Shown piece after piece: positions 55,276-64,000 of a stretch of DNA of 64,000 nucleotides. Under the pieces are notes generated by a model, which worked only from the letters and a program-made list of their open reading frames with translations, had not been told where the DNA came from and made no database searches. Source of the stretch: UBA4416 sp964541155 (GTDB lineage: Bacteria > Bacteroidota > Bacteroidia > B-17B0 > Aurantibacillaceae); the NCBI GenBank assembly GCA_964541155.1, contig CAZIPC010000002.1, positions 248,001 through 312,000 of the forward strand, given 5' to 3'. The first letter of the stretch is position 1, and each line of letters begins with the position of its first letter. Position numbers and translations under genes: made by a program.

Positions 55276-56616
55276 TTATTCTGTTATCCCAAAAAACTCA
55301 TTATAGCTCACTTCTTTAGTATCAAGCTTACAAGTTGTTTTGATTAGGTCTAATACTTTTTTACTATAAAGGCCTTCAAATATTTTTTGTGCTTCTTCTT
55401 GTTTCCCTAAAATACCAGCTACAATCTTTGAAACTTCAGATTCTTCAGGCATTTGACCATATCGAGCAAATTGAGAACGAACATAATTGCTAGCCTCTTC
55501 TTTTGCTTCATCAGCAGAAACAGAAATGCTGTGGTTTTTAATAATTTTATTTTCAATAAGTTTCCATTGCATAGATTTAGCATAGGCTGGATATTCAGCG
55601 TCTAACTGTTCTTTAGTTAATGGCTTTTCATTAACAGCCATTAGCCAACGCTTTAAGAAATCATCTGGCAGGGTAATATTTAATTTTTCAACTAACGATT
55701 TTTCTACACCTTCAATAAATTTACGATCAGTGTCTTGAGCGAACATTAATGCTAATTCGCTTTTTATTTTCTCTTTAAATTCTTCTAATGAGTTAATAGT
55801 TCCTGCACCATATAGTTTATCAAATAATTCTTGGTTTAATTCAGCATCTTCCATGCGCGCAATATTGCGAACAGTTAGTTGTAAATTAGAATTAAAATTT
55901 TCAGCAATTTCCTTATCAATTCCTAATGAAATTGATTTATCAACTGCCGAATCATATAACTCATTAGCATTAATAATTATTTTATCTTCTTTTTTAGCGC
56001 CAATTAGCTTGCTTTTAGCTGTATCATTTTTTAAACGATCAATGCCAATACTAGTAGATTTAAAAACTCCTCCAGCTACTATATTATTATCAGCATCTAA
56101 CTCAACGATATCGATATATAAAACATCTTTACCTTCTGCAACTTCAGGATTAGAAGGCTTTCCGTAATTGCGTTTTACATCTTTTAAATATTTTTCTACT
56201 AATTCGTCATCAATTTTTACGGTGTTATAAATAAAAGATTGTGAATTATCTAATTTAACATCAAATTGAGGGGTTAATCCTAATTCGTAATTAAAAGTCC
56301 ATTCTGTTTTATTTTCAAAATCAATACTATTATCTTCTTTAGGCATTGGATTTCCTAAAATTTCTATTTTGTTATCGTTGATGTAATTATACAAAGCTTC
56401 GTTTAATATTTTATTAATCTCATCAACTAAAATAGATTTACCATGCTGTTTTTTTATTAATCCAACAGGAACTTTCCCTGGTCTGAAACCAGGAAGAGCA
56501 GCTTGCTTTTGTACTTTTTTTATAGCATTTTCTACTTTTGCTTCGTAGTCGGTTGGAGCTAATGTGATGCTTAACTCAGAGGTTAATGCATTAATGTCTT
56601 TTTTAGAAATATTCAT
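55276..56616 (-). CDS. tig: Trigger factor
   Basis: Ribosome-bound chaperone for new proteins. The ATG at 56614-56616 (NISKKDINALTSELSI) is preferred: the upstream ATG at 56649 lies inside the -7 promoter element. 446 residues. The ribosome-docking signature is LPGFRPGKVPVGLIKKQHG near 40. The central PPIase-like domain (residues ~150-240) is degenerate and short on conserved FKBP residues. A long helical C-terminal domain ends in TKEVSYNEFFGITE. Confidence 0.93.
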   Translation of the reverse strand: MNISKKDINALTSELSITLAPTDYEAKVENAIKKVQKQAALPGFRPGKVPVGLIKKQHGKSILVDEINKILNEALYNYINDNKIEILGNPMPKEDNSIDFENKTEWTFNYELGLTPQFDVKLDNSQSFIYNTVKIDDELVEKYLKDVKRNYGKPSNPEVAEGKDVLYIDIVELDADNNIVAGGVFKSTSIGIDRLKNDTAKSKLIGAKKEDKIIINANELYDSAVDKSISLGIDKEIAENFNSNLQLTVRNIARMEDAELNQELFDKLYGAGTINSLEEFKEKIKSELALMFAQDTDRKFIEGVEKSLVEKLNITLPDDFLKRWLMAVNEKPLTKEQLDAEYPAYAKSMQWKLIENKIIKNHSISVSADEAKEEASNYVRSQFARYGQMPEESEVSKIVAGILGKQEEAQKIFEGLYSKKVLDLIKTTCKLDTKEVSYNEFFGITE

Positions 56617-56646
56617 ATTTTTATTCTTAAGTAAATATAAGGGGTG

Positions 56647-56676
56647 CAAAAATAAGGGATTTTAGCTAAAAATCAA
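56647..56676 (-). promoter_or_regulatory. Promoter of tig
   Basis: Read on the minus strand, TTG at 56676-56674, a 19-base spacer and TATTTTTG at 56654-56647. The full pattern matches the Bacteroidota consensus and fixes the tig start at 56616. Confidence 0.75.
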
Positions 56677-56908
56677 CGATTTAAGGCATATTTAATTTAT
56701 AAGACACGCTGCGTACTTTATCAAGTATCAAAACGTTAATAATATTTATTTTACTGAAAATCAGATGTTTATGATTTATTTAATAGCAATAACAAATTGA
56801 GCAAATAGATTGAATTACAATTTTAACTGCAAACTTAATGTTTATCTACACTGTTTTTGTGAAAAACTAATTCGTTTTGATAAATGAACTGGCAAAGTAT
56901 TTTGGATA

Positions 56909-58393
56909 TTGCTATTTAATAAATTGCATAAACCAATACATACTCTTTTATTTATAATTTGCACCCTATTACTTTTAGTGCTTATTAGTGTTGTATTTCC
57001 TAAAAATGGAATTACGTTTGAAAGCGGCATGGTTATTAGATACCCTTCTTTTTCATCTTTATTTTTCGAAAAAAAAATAGAAAAAACGGATATATCTAAT
57101 ATCATTAACTTAGCTGACGCTGAAGAGAAGGCACTTGATTTAGATACGACAGCAGGGGTTAAAACAGATGAAAAAAAATTGGCAATTGCAAAATTTGCTA
57201 AAGTAGATACATCTTTAAAATTAATTACCACTATTCAATATAAAAACAGTGAAAGAACAGCAATGTTTAATTTTTTTAATTCACTTGCTAATATTGATAA
57301 TGAAGACAAAAGCATACGTATTTTGCATTATGGAGATTCACAAATAGAGGGAGATAGGATAAGTGATTATATTAGATTAAAACTCCAAAGTCAATTTGGC
57401 GGTGAAGGCCCAGGATTAATTTCTTTTATGCCGGTTACGCCAAGTGTAGTTAATAAAATATCTTGGAGTACAGGATGGGACCGTTATATTGTTTTTGCCG
57501 GAAAAGATAAACGAGTTAAGCATAATAATTTTGGAGCTTTAGCTCATATTACTAGGTTTAATAATTATTTAAAGGTAACAGATACAACTCAATATAAATC
57601 TGCTTGGGTAAAAATAGTAACCAGTAAATCGGCTGGAGCACAAGCGGCGGCATACAAGAAAATAAAATTATTTTATGGTGGAGCTCAAACTAAAACACAT
57701 ATTGAGTTATTTGAAAATGGCACTTTAAACAATTCAGACTCGTTATTAGTTGGTGGAAATTTTAATGTTAAAGAATTTGTTTTAAATCAGGGAGCATTAT
57801 TACAAGAATTTAAATTTAAAGGGAAAGACAGCCCTGATTTTTATGGTGTTTCATTAGAAGGGAATAAAGGAGTAATGGTTGATAATTTTGGTTTAAGAGG
57901 AAGTTCAGGAACTTTTTTTAACCAAATTAATTTTATTCAATTGAAGCAATTTTATGATTACTTGAATACTAAATTAATCATACTACAGTTTGGCGGAAAT
58001 GCTTTACCATATATCACCTCAAAAGAACAAGCAGATGCATTTGGTGGGTATTTAAAAGCGCAAATATCAATTATAAAAAAACTAGCGCCACAGGCGTCTG
58101 TACTAGTTATTGGGCCTGCTGATATGAGCGTGAAAGTTGGAGTTGATTATGAAACTCATCCTCAATTAGAAGATTTAAGAGATGCTATTAAAAAAGCAGC
58201 CTTTGATTCTGATTGTGCATTTTTTGATATGTATAGTTGCATGGGTGGTAAAAACAGTATGTTGTCATGGGTTGAGCAGGGTATAGGAGCAAAAGATTAC
58301 ATTCATTTCAGCCCGGCTGGAGCGCGTAAAATTGCTGTTTTACTTTATTCATCTTTAATGAATGATTATAATGAATTTGTGAAAAATAAATAA
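56909..58393 (+). CDS. SGNH-type acyl-esterase or O-acetyltransferase partner, membrane-anchored
   Basis: 494 residues by the first TTG; a second in-frame TTG at 56924 is also possible and fits a weak promoter TTTG-N18-TATTTTG at 56876-56904. The N-terminal hydrophobic segment (HTLLFIICTLLLLVLISVVF) anchors it facing the periplasm. The SGNH nucleophile block is YGDSQIEGDRIS with Ser144, block III is ILQFGGNAL near 358, and the last block is Asp463 and His466 in DYIHFSPAG. SGNH proteins next to MBOAT enzymes act in polysaccharide O-acetylation. The next gene is another SGNH protein 19 bases away. Confidence 0.82.
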   Translation: MLFNKLHKPIHTLLFIICTLLLLVLISVVFPKNGITFESGMVIRYPSFSSLFFEKKIEKTDISNIINLADAEEKALDLDTTAGVKTDEKKLAIAKFAKVDTSLKLITTIQYKNSERTAMFNFFNSLANIDNEDKSIRILHYGDSQIEGDRISDYIRLKLQSQFGGEGPGLISFMPVTPSVVNKISWSTGWDRYIVFAGKDKRVKHNNFGALAHITRFNNYLKVTDTTQYKSAWVKIVTSKSAGAQAAAYKKIKLFYGGAQTKTHIELFENGTLNNSDSLLVGGNFNVKEFVLNQGALLQEFKFKGKDSPDFYGVSLEGNKGVMVDNFGLRGSSGTFFNQINFIQLKQFYDYLNTKLIILQFGGNALPYITSKEQADAFGGYLKAQISIIKKLAPQASVLVIGPADMSVKVGVDYETHPQLEDLRDAIKKAAFDSDCAFFDMYSCMGGKNSMLSWVEQGIGAKDYIHFSPAGARKIAVLLYSSLMNDYNEFVKNK

Positions 58394-58412
58394 GTACTAG
58401 GTTTAAAAATAA

Positions 58413-59660
58413 ATGGTAAAAAACAGAACTTTTTGTGTAAAAAAAATAAATTTAATATTCACTTGTCTTTTGTCATGTGTTTTATATACTTTATCAATTC
58501 CGGTAAATGCGCAGATGTATCCTTTTATTAAGTATAATCAAAGTAAATTATTTTTATCAAAGGATAGCTCTCAGATGATGGAATTTTATAAAAAAATAGA
58601 TGATCTACGTGAGGGAAAAAGAAATAAAGTAACCGTAGTTCATTTTGGGGGCTCCCATATACAAGCTGGTTTTTGGACCGAAGTATTAATGGATAGGCTT
58701 CAAAGTTTAGGAAATTTTACTGGTGGTGGCACATTTGTTTTTCCATTTAAAATTGTAAAAACAAATAGCCCTCATTTTTTTAAATCATTTACAACAGGTA
58801 ATTGGATACGTAAAAGAAGCGCTTTATCTAAGGAAATGTGCGATAATATTGGAATGGCTGGAATAGCAGGAATAACTAACGATAGCGTTAATACATTTGG
58901 ATTTAATTTATTAAAAAATAATCATCATCAATCGTTTAATTTGTTAAGAGTGTATCATAATTTTAATTCAAGTTTTCAATTTTCCATTACTAATCAATCG
59001 CAAATAAATTTCACAAGAAAAGATTTTATTAAATTAGGATATACTGAATTTGTTTTTCAAAGCAACATAGATTCAATTAATTTTAAGTTAGAAAGAAAAG
59101 ATACACTAATAAAAGATTTTATGTTGAGAGGATTTAGTATTGAAAGTAATAATCCTGGATTTTATTATGCCTCAATTGGTGTAAATGGAGCCAGTACGTC
59201 TTCATATTTAAAATGTCAAGAATTTGTGAATGAGTTAGCTACTATTCCTCCAGATTTAGTTATTTTTTCTTTAGGAGTTAATGATACACATTCTACAGGA
59301 TTTTCAAAAAATCAATTTATTGAAAACTATGATAGTTTAATTACTCTAGTAAAAACAGCATCGCCAAATTGTGCGTTTTTATTTACTACTGTTACAGATA
59401 ATTACATGACACGACGAACTGCAAATAAACGTCCAATTAAGGCCGAAGAAGCTATGTTTGAATTAATGGAAAAACACCATGCGGCTGTTTATGATTTGTA
59501 TGCGGTAATGGGAGGATACAAATCTATTTATAAATGGCAAAAAGCTGGACTGGCAGCAAAAGACAAAGTACATTTTAATGGCAAAGGGTATGCAATTTTA
59601 GCTAATTTAATGTTTGACGCCATAGATAGAAGCTATAAGTATAACAGTAAAATAAAATAA
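58413..59660 (+). CDS. Second SGNH hydrolase-like periplasmic protein
   Basis: 415 residues. A signal peptide (KINLIFTCLLSCVLYTLSIP) exports it. The nucleophile block is VVHFGGSHIQAGFW with Ser81, the third block is LVIFSLGVNDTHSTGF near 288-305, and the end block is Asp384 and His387 in DKVHFNGKGY. A full SGNH set is present, so it may be catalytic. It has the same domain as the preceding gene but the two sequences are only distantly similar by eye. It abuts the MBOAT gene (1 base). Confidence 0.82.
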   Translation: MVKNRTFCVKKINLIFTCLLSCVLYTLSIPVNAQMYPFIKYNQSKLFLSKDSSQMMEFYKKIDDLREGKRNKVTVVHFGGSHIQAGFWTEVLMDRLQSLGNFTGGGTFVFPFKIVKTNSPHFFKSFTTGNWIRKRSALSKEMCDNIGMAGIAGITNDSVNTFGFNLLKNNHHQSFNLLRVYHNFNSSFQFSITNQSQINFTRKDFIKLGYTEFVFQSNIDSINFKLERKDTLIKDFMLRGFSIESNNPGFYYASIGVNGASTSSYLKCQEFVNELATIPPDLVIFSLGVNDTHSTGFSKNQFIENYDSLITLVKTASPNCAFLFTTVTDNYMTRRTANKRPIKAEEAMFELMEKHHAAVYDLYAVMGGYKSIYKWQKAGLAAKDKVHFNGKGYAILANLMFDAIDRSYKYNSKIK

Positions 59661-59661
59661 T

Positions 59662-61326
59662 TTGAACGACATTATTACATATTGTAAATCGTGGTTTATT
59701 TTTATAAAAGGACAACCCATAATCTTTACTCAATTATATTTTTGGGGATTTTTTGCTGTTGTTTTGGGAATTTATTCGTTATTGTATAAAAAAAATACCA
59801 CAAGAACTTTTTATTTATTAATAGTTAGTTTTTTCTTTTATTATAAAACCAGTGGTGTTTTTTTAATACTACTTCTTTTTACAATTATTAGTGATTATAA
59901 TTGGGGAAGACTTATTTATCAGACCACATCAGTTACGAATAAAAAAATTTATCTGACGATTAGCTTAGTATTTAATTTAACATTGTTGTGTTATTTTAAA
60001 TACGCCTATTTTTTTACCGAAAGTTTAAATCAGTTAGCAGGAACAGACATCACATTTTTTAATTACTTTACTCAGTTTAGTAATACATTTTTTGGAACTT
60101 CAGATCCTGTAGATAAGTTAATTTTACCAGTAGGAATATCATTTTTTACATTTCAGTCTATTTCTTATACCATTGATATGTATAGAGGGAAAGTAACACC
60201 TGTTAAATCTATTTTTGATTATGGTTTTTTTGTTTGTTTTTTTCCGCATTTAGTTGCAGGGCCCATCGTAAAGGCAAATGAATTTCTATATCAAATTTAT
60301 AAACCATATCATTTATCACGAAAAGAATTTGGATATGCAGTGTTTTGGATATTAAATGGATTAGGAAAAAAAATATTAGCCGATTATATTGCTGTAAATT
60401 ATATTGATCGCATTTTTGATAATCCAAATTATTATTCTGGTATAGAAACGGTATTTGGTATTTTTGGATACTCACTTCAAATATATGCCGATTTTAGTGG
60501 TTATACCGACATCGCTATTGGCGTGGCATTGTTATTGGGGTATCGTTTAAAAACCAATTTTAAATCTCCTTATAAAGCACAGGATGTAAGCGAATTTTGG
60601 AAACGTTGGCATATATCATTGTCAACGTGGTTAAAAGATTATTTATATATACCGCTTGGAGGTAACAAAACAGGCACTTTTGGTTCATACATATGTATTG
60701 CATTTTTATCATTTGTATTAGTAATGCTTACCGGAAAAATATGGTTATTATTAATTTTATTATTATTTGCTATTGTATTAGTTTTACTATCATACTTTTT
60801 TCCTAGAGTAAAACAGAGCATAAATACTAATATTAATTTATTAGTAACTATGTTATTAGGAGGCTTTTGGCATGGGAGTTCTTGGTTATTTATTATTTGG
60901 GGCGGATTAAACGGTATTGGGTTAGTAATTCATAAATTATGGTTAAAGATAACTCCATTTAAAAACACTAATTCTTTTTTTATAAAGGGGATGTTGGTAT
61001 TTGTTACACTTACATTTATTAGTTTTACTCGAATATTTTTTAGAAGCGATAGTATGGAAACTGTTAGTTTACTTTTCGATAGACTAGTTAATCATTTTGG
61101 AATAAACCTTACACTTAGTGTTATTAAAGGCTATTCAGTAGTTTTTTCGGTAATATTAATAGGATATTTAATACATTGGATTCCGGAATTTATTAAAGAA
61201 AAGTACCGATTAAAATTTGCCGAATTACCTTTATTAGTAATGGGATTAGTAACTGTAACGTTTATTTTTTGTATATATCAATTAGTAAGCGGAGAAATGC
61301 AACCGTTTATTTATTTTCAATTTTAA
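59662..61326 (+). CDS. MBOAT family O-acyltransferase (AlgI/DltB-like)
   Basis: 554 residues starting with TTG at 59662. About eleven transmembrane helices. The MBOAT signature is present: VGISFFTFQSISYTIDMYRG near 158, FPHLVAGPIVKANEF near 195, QIYADFSGYTDIAIGVALLLGY near 273, EFWKRWHISLSTWLKDYLYIPLGG near 312 and the catalytic His404 in LGGFWHGSSWLFIIWGGLNG. It should move an acetyl group across the membrane to a periplasmic carbohydrate, with the two SGNH proteins as transfer partners. Target is unknown: peptidoglycan, capsule or lipopolysaccharide are all possible. Confidence 0.93.
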   Translation: MNDIITYCKSWFIFIKGQPIIFTQLYFWGFFAVVLGIYSLLYKKNTTRTFYLLIVSFFFYYKTSGVFLILLLFTIISDYNWGRLIYQTTSVTNKKIYLTISLVFNLTLLCYFKYAYFFTESLNQLAGTDITFFNYFTQFSNTFFGTSDPVDKLILPVGISFFTFQSISYTIDMYRGKVTPVKSIFDYGFFVCFFPHLVAGPIVKANEFLYQIYKPYHLSRKEFGYAVFWILNGLGKKILADYIAVNYIDRIFDNPNYYSGIETVFGIFGYSLQIYADFSGYTDIAIGVALLLGYRLKTNFKSPYKAQDVSEFWKRWHISLSTWLKDYLYIPLGGNKTGTFGSYICIAFLSFVLVMLTGKIWLLLILLLFAIVLVLLSYFFPRVKQSINTNINLLVTMLLGGFWHGSSWLFIIWGGLNGIGLVIHKLWLKITPFKNTNSFFIKGMLVFVTLTFISFTRIFFRSDSMETVSLLFDRLVNHFGINLTLSVIKGYSVVFSVILIGYLIHWIPEFIKEKYRLKFAELPLLVMGLVTVTFIFCIYQLVSGEMQPFIYFQF

Positions 61327-61361
61327 AACAGATGGCAATAACAAATGATAGAAGATAGTAA

Positions 61362-62234
61362 TTAAATTATTTTATAGTTTCTATATTCACCTACTTTCCA
61401 TCCAGTAGTTTTTTCAATAAATAGTAAAATTTTATCTTTTACACTCAGTTTAATTTGTGATTTGTCAAATATAAAATCCCATGTTGTAGAGTTTAGTCGA
61501 GTTTGAAATACTTTAGGATGCGATCCTTTAAATTCTTCTAAACTATCTATTTGAGAATAATCAAATTCTTCTGCTTGAGCAATATTTTTCTTCATCCATT
61601 CATCATCGTGCCACATTTTATGAAAATGTTCTTGTTTAGCTTGTTGTGCCTTAGGTGGTTTTACCCAACCATAATGATAAATTTCAGCATGTATTGGCTT
61701 TACTTTTAACTTGGTATTATCTATTTTTCTAAATCCTTGTGCGTCTTTATATGAGCGAATCAATTTATTGTTTTTAATAATTCTAATTTCTTTTCTGTAC
61801 CATCGGCGCGAATTACCCACATAATTGTAGTTCCCATAAAAATGTACATAGTTAAATAATAATCCATCTACATGTTTATCTTCTTTGTACTTTAACATAC
61901 TTTCTTTAATAGATGCTAAATACTTCTCGTGCACACATTCGTCACTTTGTATATAAAAACACCAATCAGTATCATTGCTAATTGCATCAAAGGCTTTATT
62001 AGTTTCTATAGCTAATACTTGTCCTCCTTTACGCAAAGAATCATCCCAAATGGTTTCTATAATTTTAATTTTTGAAGAATTTATGTTTTTTATTAATTGT
62101 AAAGTTTCATCTTCACTATTTCCAACTGCTACAATAAATTCATCACAAATCGGTAAAATTGATGTAATAGCTTCTACTACTGGATAGTCAAATTTTATAG
62201 CATTGCGAATAATAGTGAAGCCTGTTACTTTCAT
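61362..62234 (-). CDS. Family 2 glycosyltransferase
   Basis: 290 residues with an N-terminal GT-A fold: FTIIRNAIKFDYPVVEAITSILP near 5-27, EFIVAVGNSEDET near 34 and the DXD-like FYIQSDECVHEKY near 90. It lacks membrane helices, so it is cytosolic or peripheral. Related proteins act on lipopolysaccharide core or other glycans. It starts 2 bases past purB on the same strand, and converges on the MBOAT gene with a 35-base gap without a visible terminator. Substrate unknown. Confidence 0.88.
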   Translation of the reverse strand: MKVTGFTIIRNAIKFDYPVVEAITSILPICDEFIVAVGNSEDETLQLIKNINSSKIKIIETIWDDSLRKGGQVLAIETNKAFDAISNDTDWCFYIQSDECVHEKYLASIKESMLKYKEDKHVDGLLFNYVHFYGNYNYVGNSRRWYRKEIRIIKNNKLIRSYKDAQGFRKIDNTKLKVKPIHAEIYHYGWVKPPKAQQAKQEHFHKMWHDDEWMKKNIAQAEEFDYSQIDSLEEFKGSHPKVFQTRLNSTTWDFIFDKSQIKLSVKDKILLFIEKTTGWKVGEYRNYKII

Positions 62235-62236
62235 TT

Positions 62237-63592
62237 TTAAAATTCAGGATTTTGCCCTACAAAATTTTGTGGAGTTATATTTAATAATTCTGCTTTTACG
62301 TCTTTGCTAATATTTAAGCCATTTATAAACGCATGCATGGATTCTTTTGTAACATGCGTATTTGTTCTAGTTAAATCTTTCAGAGCTTCATATGGTTTTG
62401 GGTATCCTTCTCTGCGCAAAATAGTTTGAACCGCTTCGGCTACTACAGCCCAATTATTTTCTAAATCTCTATTAAAAATCTCTTCGTTCAAAATCAACTT
62501 ATCTAAGCCTTTTAAAATACTTTTATATGAAATTAAAATATGTGCAATAGGTACGCCTAAGTTTCTTAATACTGTGCTATCTGTTAAATCTCTCTGTAAA
62601 CGAGACACAGGAAGTTTTGCTGATAAATGTTCTAAAATAGCATTGGCAATTCCTAAGTTTCCTTCTGCATTTTCAAAATCAATAGGGTTTACTTTGTGTG
62701 GCATTGCCGAAGAACCAATTTCTCCAGCCTTTAATTTTTGTTTAAAGTAATCCATGCTCACGTATGTCCAGATATCTCGACATAAATCTAATAAGATAGT
62801 GTTGATGCGTTTTAAGGCATCACAATAGGCTGCAATGTTGTCGTAGTGTTCAATTTGTGTAGTAAACTGACTTCTGTTTAAACCTAAGGTCTTATTTACA
62901 AATTCGTTTCCAAATTTAATCCAGTCGTTTTTAGGATAGGCAACATAATGTGCATTAAAGTTACCTGTTGCTCCTCCAAATTTTGCAGAAAAAGGAATTG
63001 TTTGTAATTGATTAATTTGAATTTGTAAACGCTCAACAAATACATAAATCTCTTTTCCTAAACGAGTAGGGGAAGCAGGCTGACCGTGAGTACGTGCCAA
63101 TAAAGAAATATTTTTCCATTCTTTTGCTAAACCAGCTAGTTTATCCGTTACTTGCTTTAAGTTTGGCAATACTACTTCGTTGTGGGCTTGCTTTAATGAT
63201 AATGGAATGGATGTGTTATTAATATCTTGAGAGGTTAAGCCAAAATGAACAAACTCTAAGTATTGTTCTAAGCCTTGTGCTCTTAATTTTTCTTTAATAA
63301 AATACTCAACAGCTTTAACATCGTGGTTAGTTGTTTTTTCAGTTTCCTTAATTACCTCTGCGTCAGCAAACGAAAAATTTTGATACACGGCTTTTAAGGC
63401 AGTAATTTGGTTATCATTTAATTTTGGTAATTGAGCCAAGCCTTGTTGTGAAAGCAGTATAAAATAATCAATCTCTACTTGCACACGGTATCTAATTAAT
63501 CCAAATTCAGAAAAATAGGCTGCTAATTCGTTAGTTACTCGTCGGTAACGTCCATCAACAGGTGAAATAGCAGTTAAAGCGTTTAATTCCAT
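62237..63592 (-). CDS. purB: Adenylosuccinate lyase
   Basis: Removes fumarate from SAICAR and adenylosuccinate in purine synthesis. 451 residues. The fumarase/lyase signature GSSAMPHKVNPIDFENAEGN is near 292, with ARTHGQPASPTRLGKE near 165 and HFGLTSQDINNTS near 115. A -7 element is upstream. Confidence 0.96.
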   Translation of the reverse strand: MELNALTAISPVDGRYRRVTNELAAYFSEFGLIRYRVQVEIDYFILLSQQGLAQLPKLNDNQITALKAVYQNFSFADAEVIKETEKTTNHDVKAVEYFIKEKLRAQGLEQYLEFVHFGLTSQDINNTSIPLSLKQAHNEVVLPNLKQVTDKLAGLAKEWKNISLLARTHGQPASPTRLGKEIYVFVERLQIQINQLQTIPFSAKFGGATGNFNAHYVAYPKNDWIKFGNEFVNKTLGLNRSQFTTQIEHYDNIAAYCDALKRINTILLDLCRDIWTYVSMDYFKQKLKAGEIGSSAMPHKVNPIDFENAEGNLGIANAILEHLSAKLPVSRLQRDLTDSTVLRNLGVPIAHILISYKSILKGLDKLILNEEIFNRDLENNWAVVAEAVQTILRREGYPKPYEALKDLTRTNTHVTKESMHAFINGLNISKDVKAELLNITPQNFVGQNPEF

Positions 63593-63609
63593 AATATTAA
63601 AATAAAGGC

Positions 63610-63617
63610 CAAATATA
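63610..63617 (-). promoter_or_regulatory. -7 element of purB (TATATTTG on minus strand)
   Basis: Minus-strand TATATTTG, 18 bases before the purB start, matches TAnnTTTG. No TTG was seen at 18-19 bases further upstream. Confidence 0.45.
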
Positions 63618-63638
63618 GGGAATTTTAAAGAAAGACGG

Positions 63639-64000
63639 TTACTTCACTAAAACCACTTTCTTAAATGAACTAGCCTCTTTACCATCCAATTTTAAAATAT
63701 ATACACCTTCTGAATAGCTTGATAAATCAATATTTTGATAGTTTGAGTCTATTTTTTGAGTATTTAGTAGTTGTCCGTTTAAATTATAAATTTCACAAGT
63801 AGTAAATTTTTTACTGGTTTGTGAAATAATGATACTGTTTTTTGTAGGATTTGGGAAAATAGTATATCCATCGTTTGACTCTGTGAAATTTGCTATACCA
63901 GTAGGATCTCCATCGTATTTAATTTGTGCTTGATTAGCTGCACTAATTAAGTTTTGTAAGCTATCTCCACCAATAATAGCAAAAGCAACTATTACAGATT
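63639..64000 (-). CDS. C-terminus of a T9SS cargo protein (partial)
   Basis: Read from the window edge this encodes 120 residues up to the stop at 63639-63641; the start and most of the protein lie beyond the window. The end is a clear type A sorting domain: FPNPTKNSIIISQ, then CEIYNLNGQLL, then YSEGVYILKL and KKVVLVK. It would be exported by type IX secretion and attached or released at the surface. The catalytic or binding part cannot be seen. Confidence 0.9.
   Translation of the reverse strand, partial: SVIVAFAIIGGDSLQNLISAANQAQIKYDGDPTGIANFTESNDGYTIFPNPTKNSIIISQTSKKFTTCEIYNLNGQLLNTQKIDSNYQNIDLSSYSEGVYILKLDGKEASSFKKVVLVK

Overview
The window is an ordinary chromosomal segment of a low-GC (roughly one third G+C by eye) member of the Bacteroidota, most likely a flavobacteria-like lineage. 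The signs are an S9B dipeptidyl peptidase, a type IX secretion (T9SS) C-terminal sorting domain, a lamin-tail surface protein with a gliding-type C-terminus, a TonB receptor with a carboxypeptidase-like N-terminal domain, DUF4286, DUF2807 and LytTR proteins, promoters of the Bacteroidota form TTTG-N18/19-TAnnTTTG, no visible Shine-Dalgarno sequences and several TTG start codons. I could not place it to genus. No phage, IS element, CRISPR array, integron or origin of replication was seen.

Layout. 1-9.4 kb: peptidases (S9B peptidase cut by the window edge, pepT, pepA), pdxA, an unrecognised secreted protein and recQ. 9.5-13.4 kb: a MacB/FtsX-type permease with a small membrane partner, then two overlapping genes for many-pass membrane proteins. 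13.4-17.5 kb: an operon led by a clear promoter (lipoprotein, TPR protein, DUF4286 protein, small membrane protein, rsmA). 17.5-20.3 kb: a U32 peptidase-like RNA-modification protein and an orphan LytTR response regulator. 20.3-22.9 kb: carbonic anhydrase plus SulP transporter plus a small exported protein, a likely bicarbonate uptake unit. 23.0-28.7 kb: DUF4956 protein, tRNA-Val, MFS transporter, small exported protein plus a haem-type TonB receptor, and a P-loop kinase-like protein. 28.7-36.2 kb: asnS, a Nfu-type Fe-S protein, a ComF-like protein, the large lamin-tail protein and asd. 36.3-41.7 kb: DUF2807 plus beta-barrel protein, alpha/beta hydrolase, O-methyltransferase, rnhB, and two divergent peroxiredoxins. 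41.8-55.2 kb: the translation/transcription super-operon tRNA-Thr, -Tyr, -Gly, -Thr, tuf, tRNA-Trp, secE, nusG, rplKAJL, rpoBC. 55.2-64.0 kb: trigger factor, a two-SGNH plus MBOAT O-acyltransferase set, a family 2 glycosyltransferase, purB and the tail of a T9SS cargo protein.

The core is the conserved ribosomal/RNA polymerase block. The tRNA-Thr-Tyr-Gly-Thr-tuf order equals the Escherichia coli order, with tRNA-Trp placed between tuf and secE. The accessory parts mostly serve the cell envelope: protein export, surface display, nutrient uptake, and modification of a surface polysaccharide. I did not find a clearly new system. The observations most worth a second look are a Per-box-like sequence between the two divergent peroxiredoxins, a long stem in the nusG-rplK leader, the SGNH-SGNH-MBOAT set, and several small exported or membrane proteins of unknown role.
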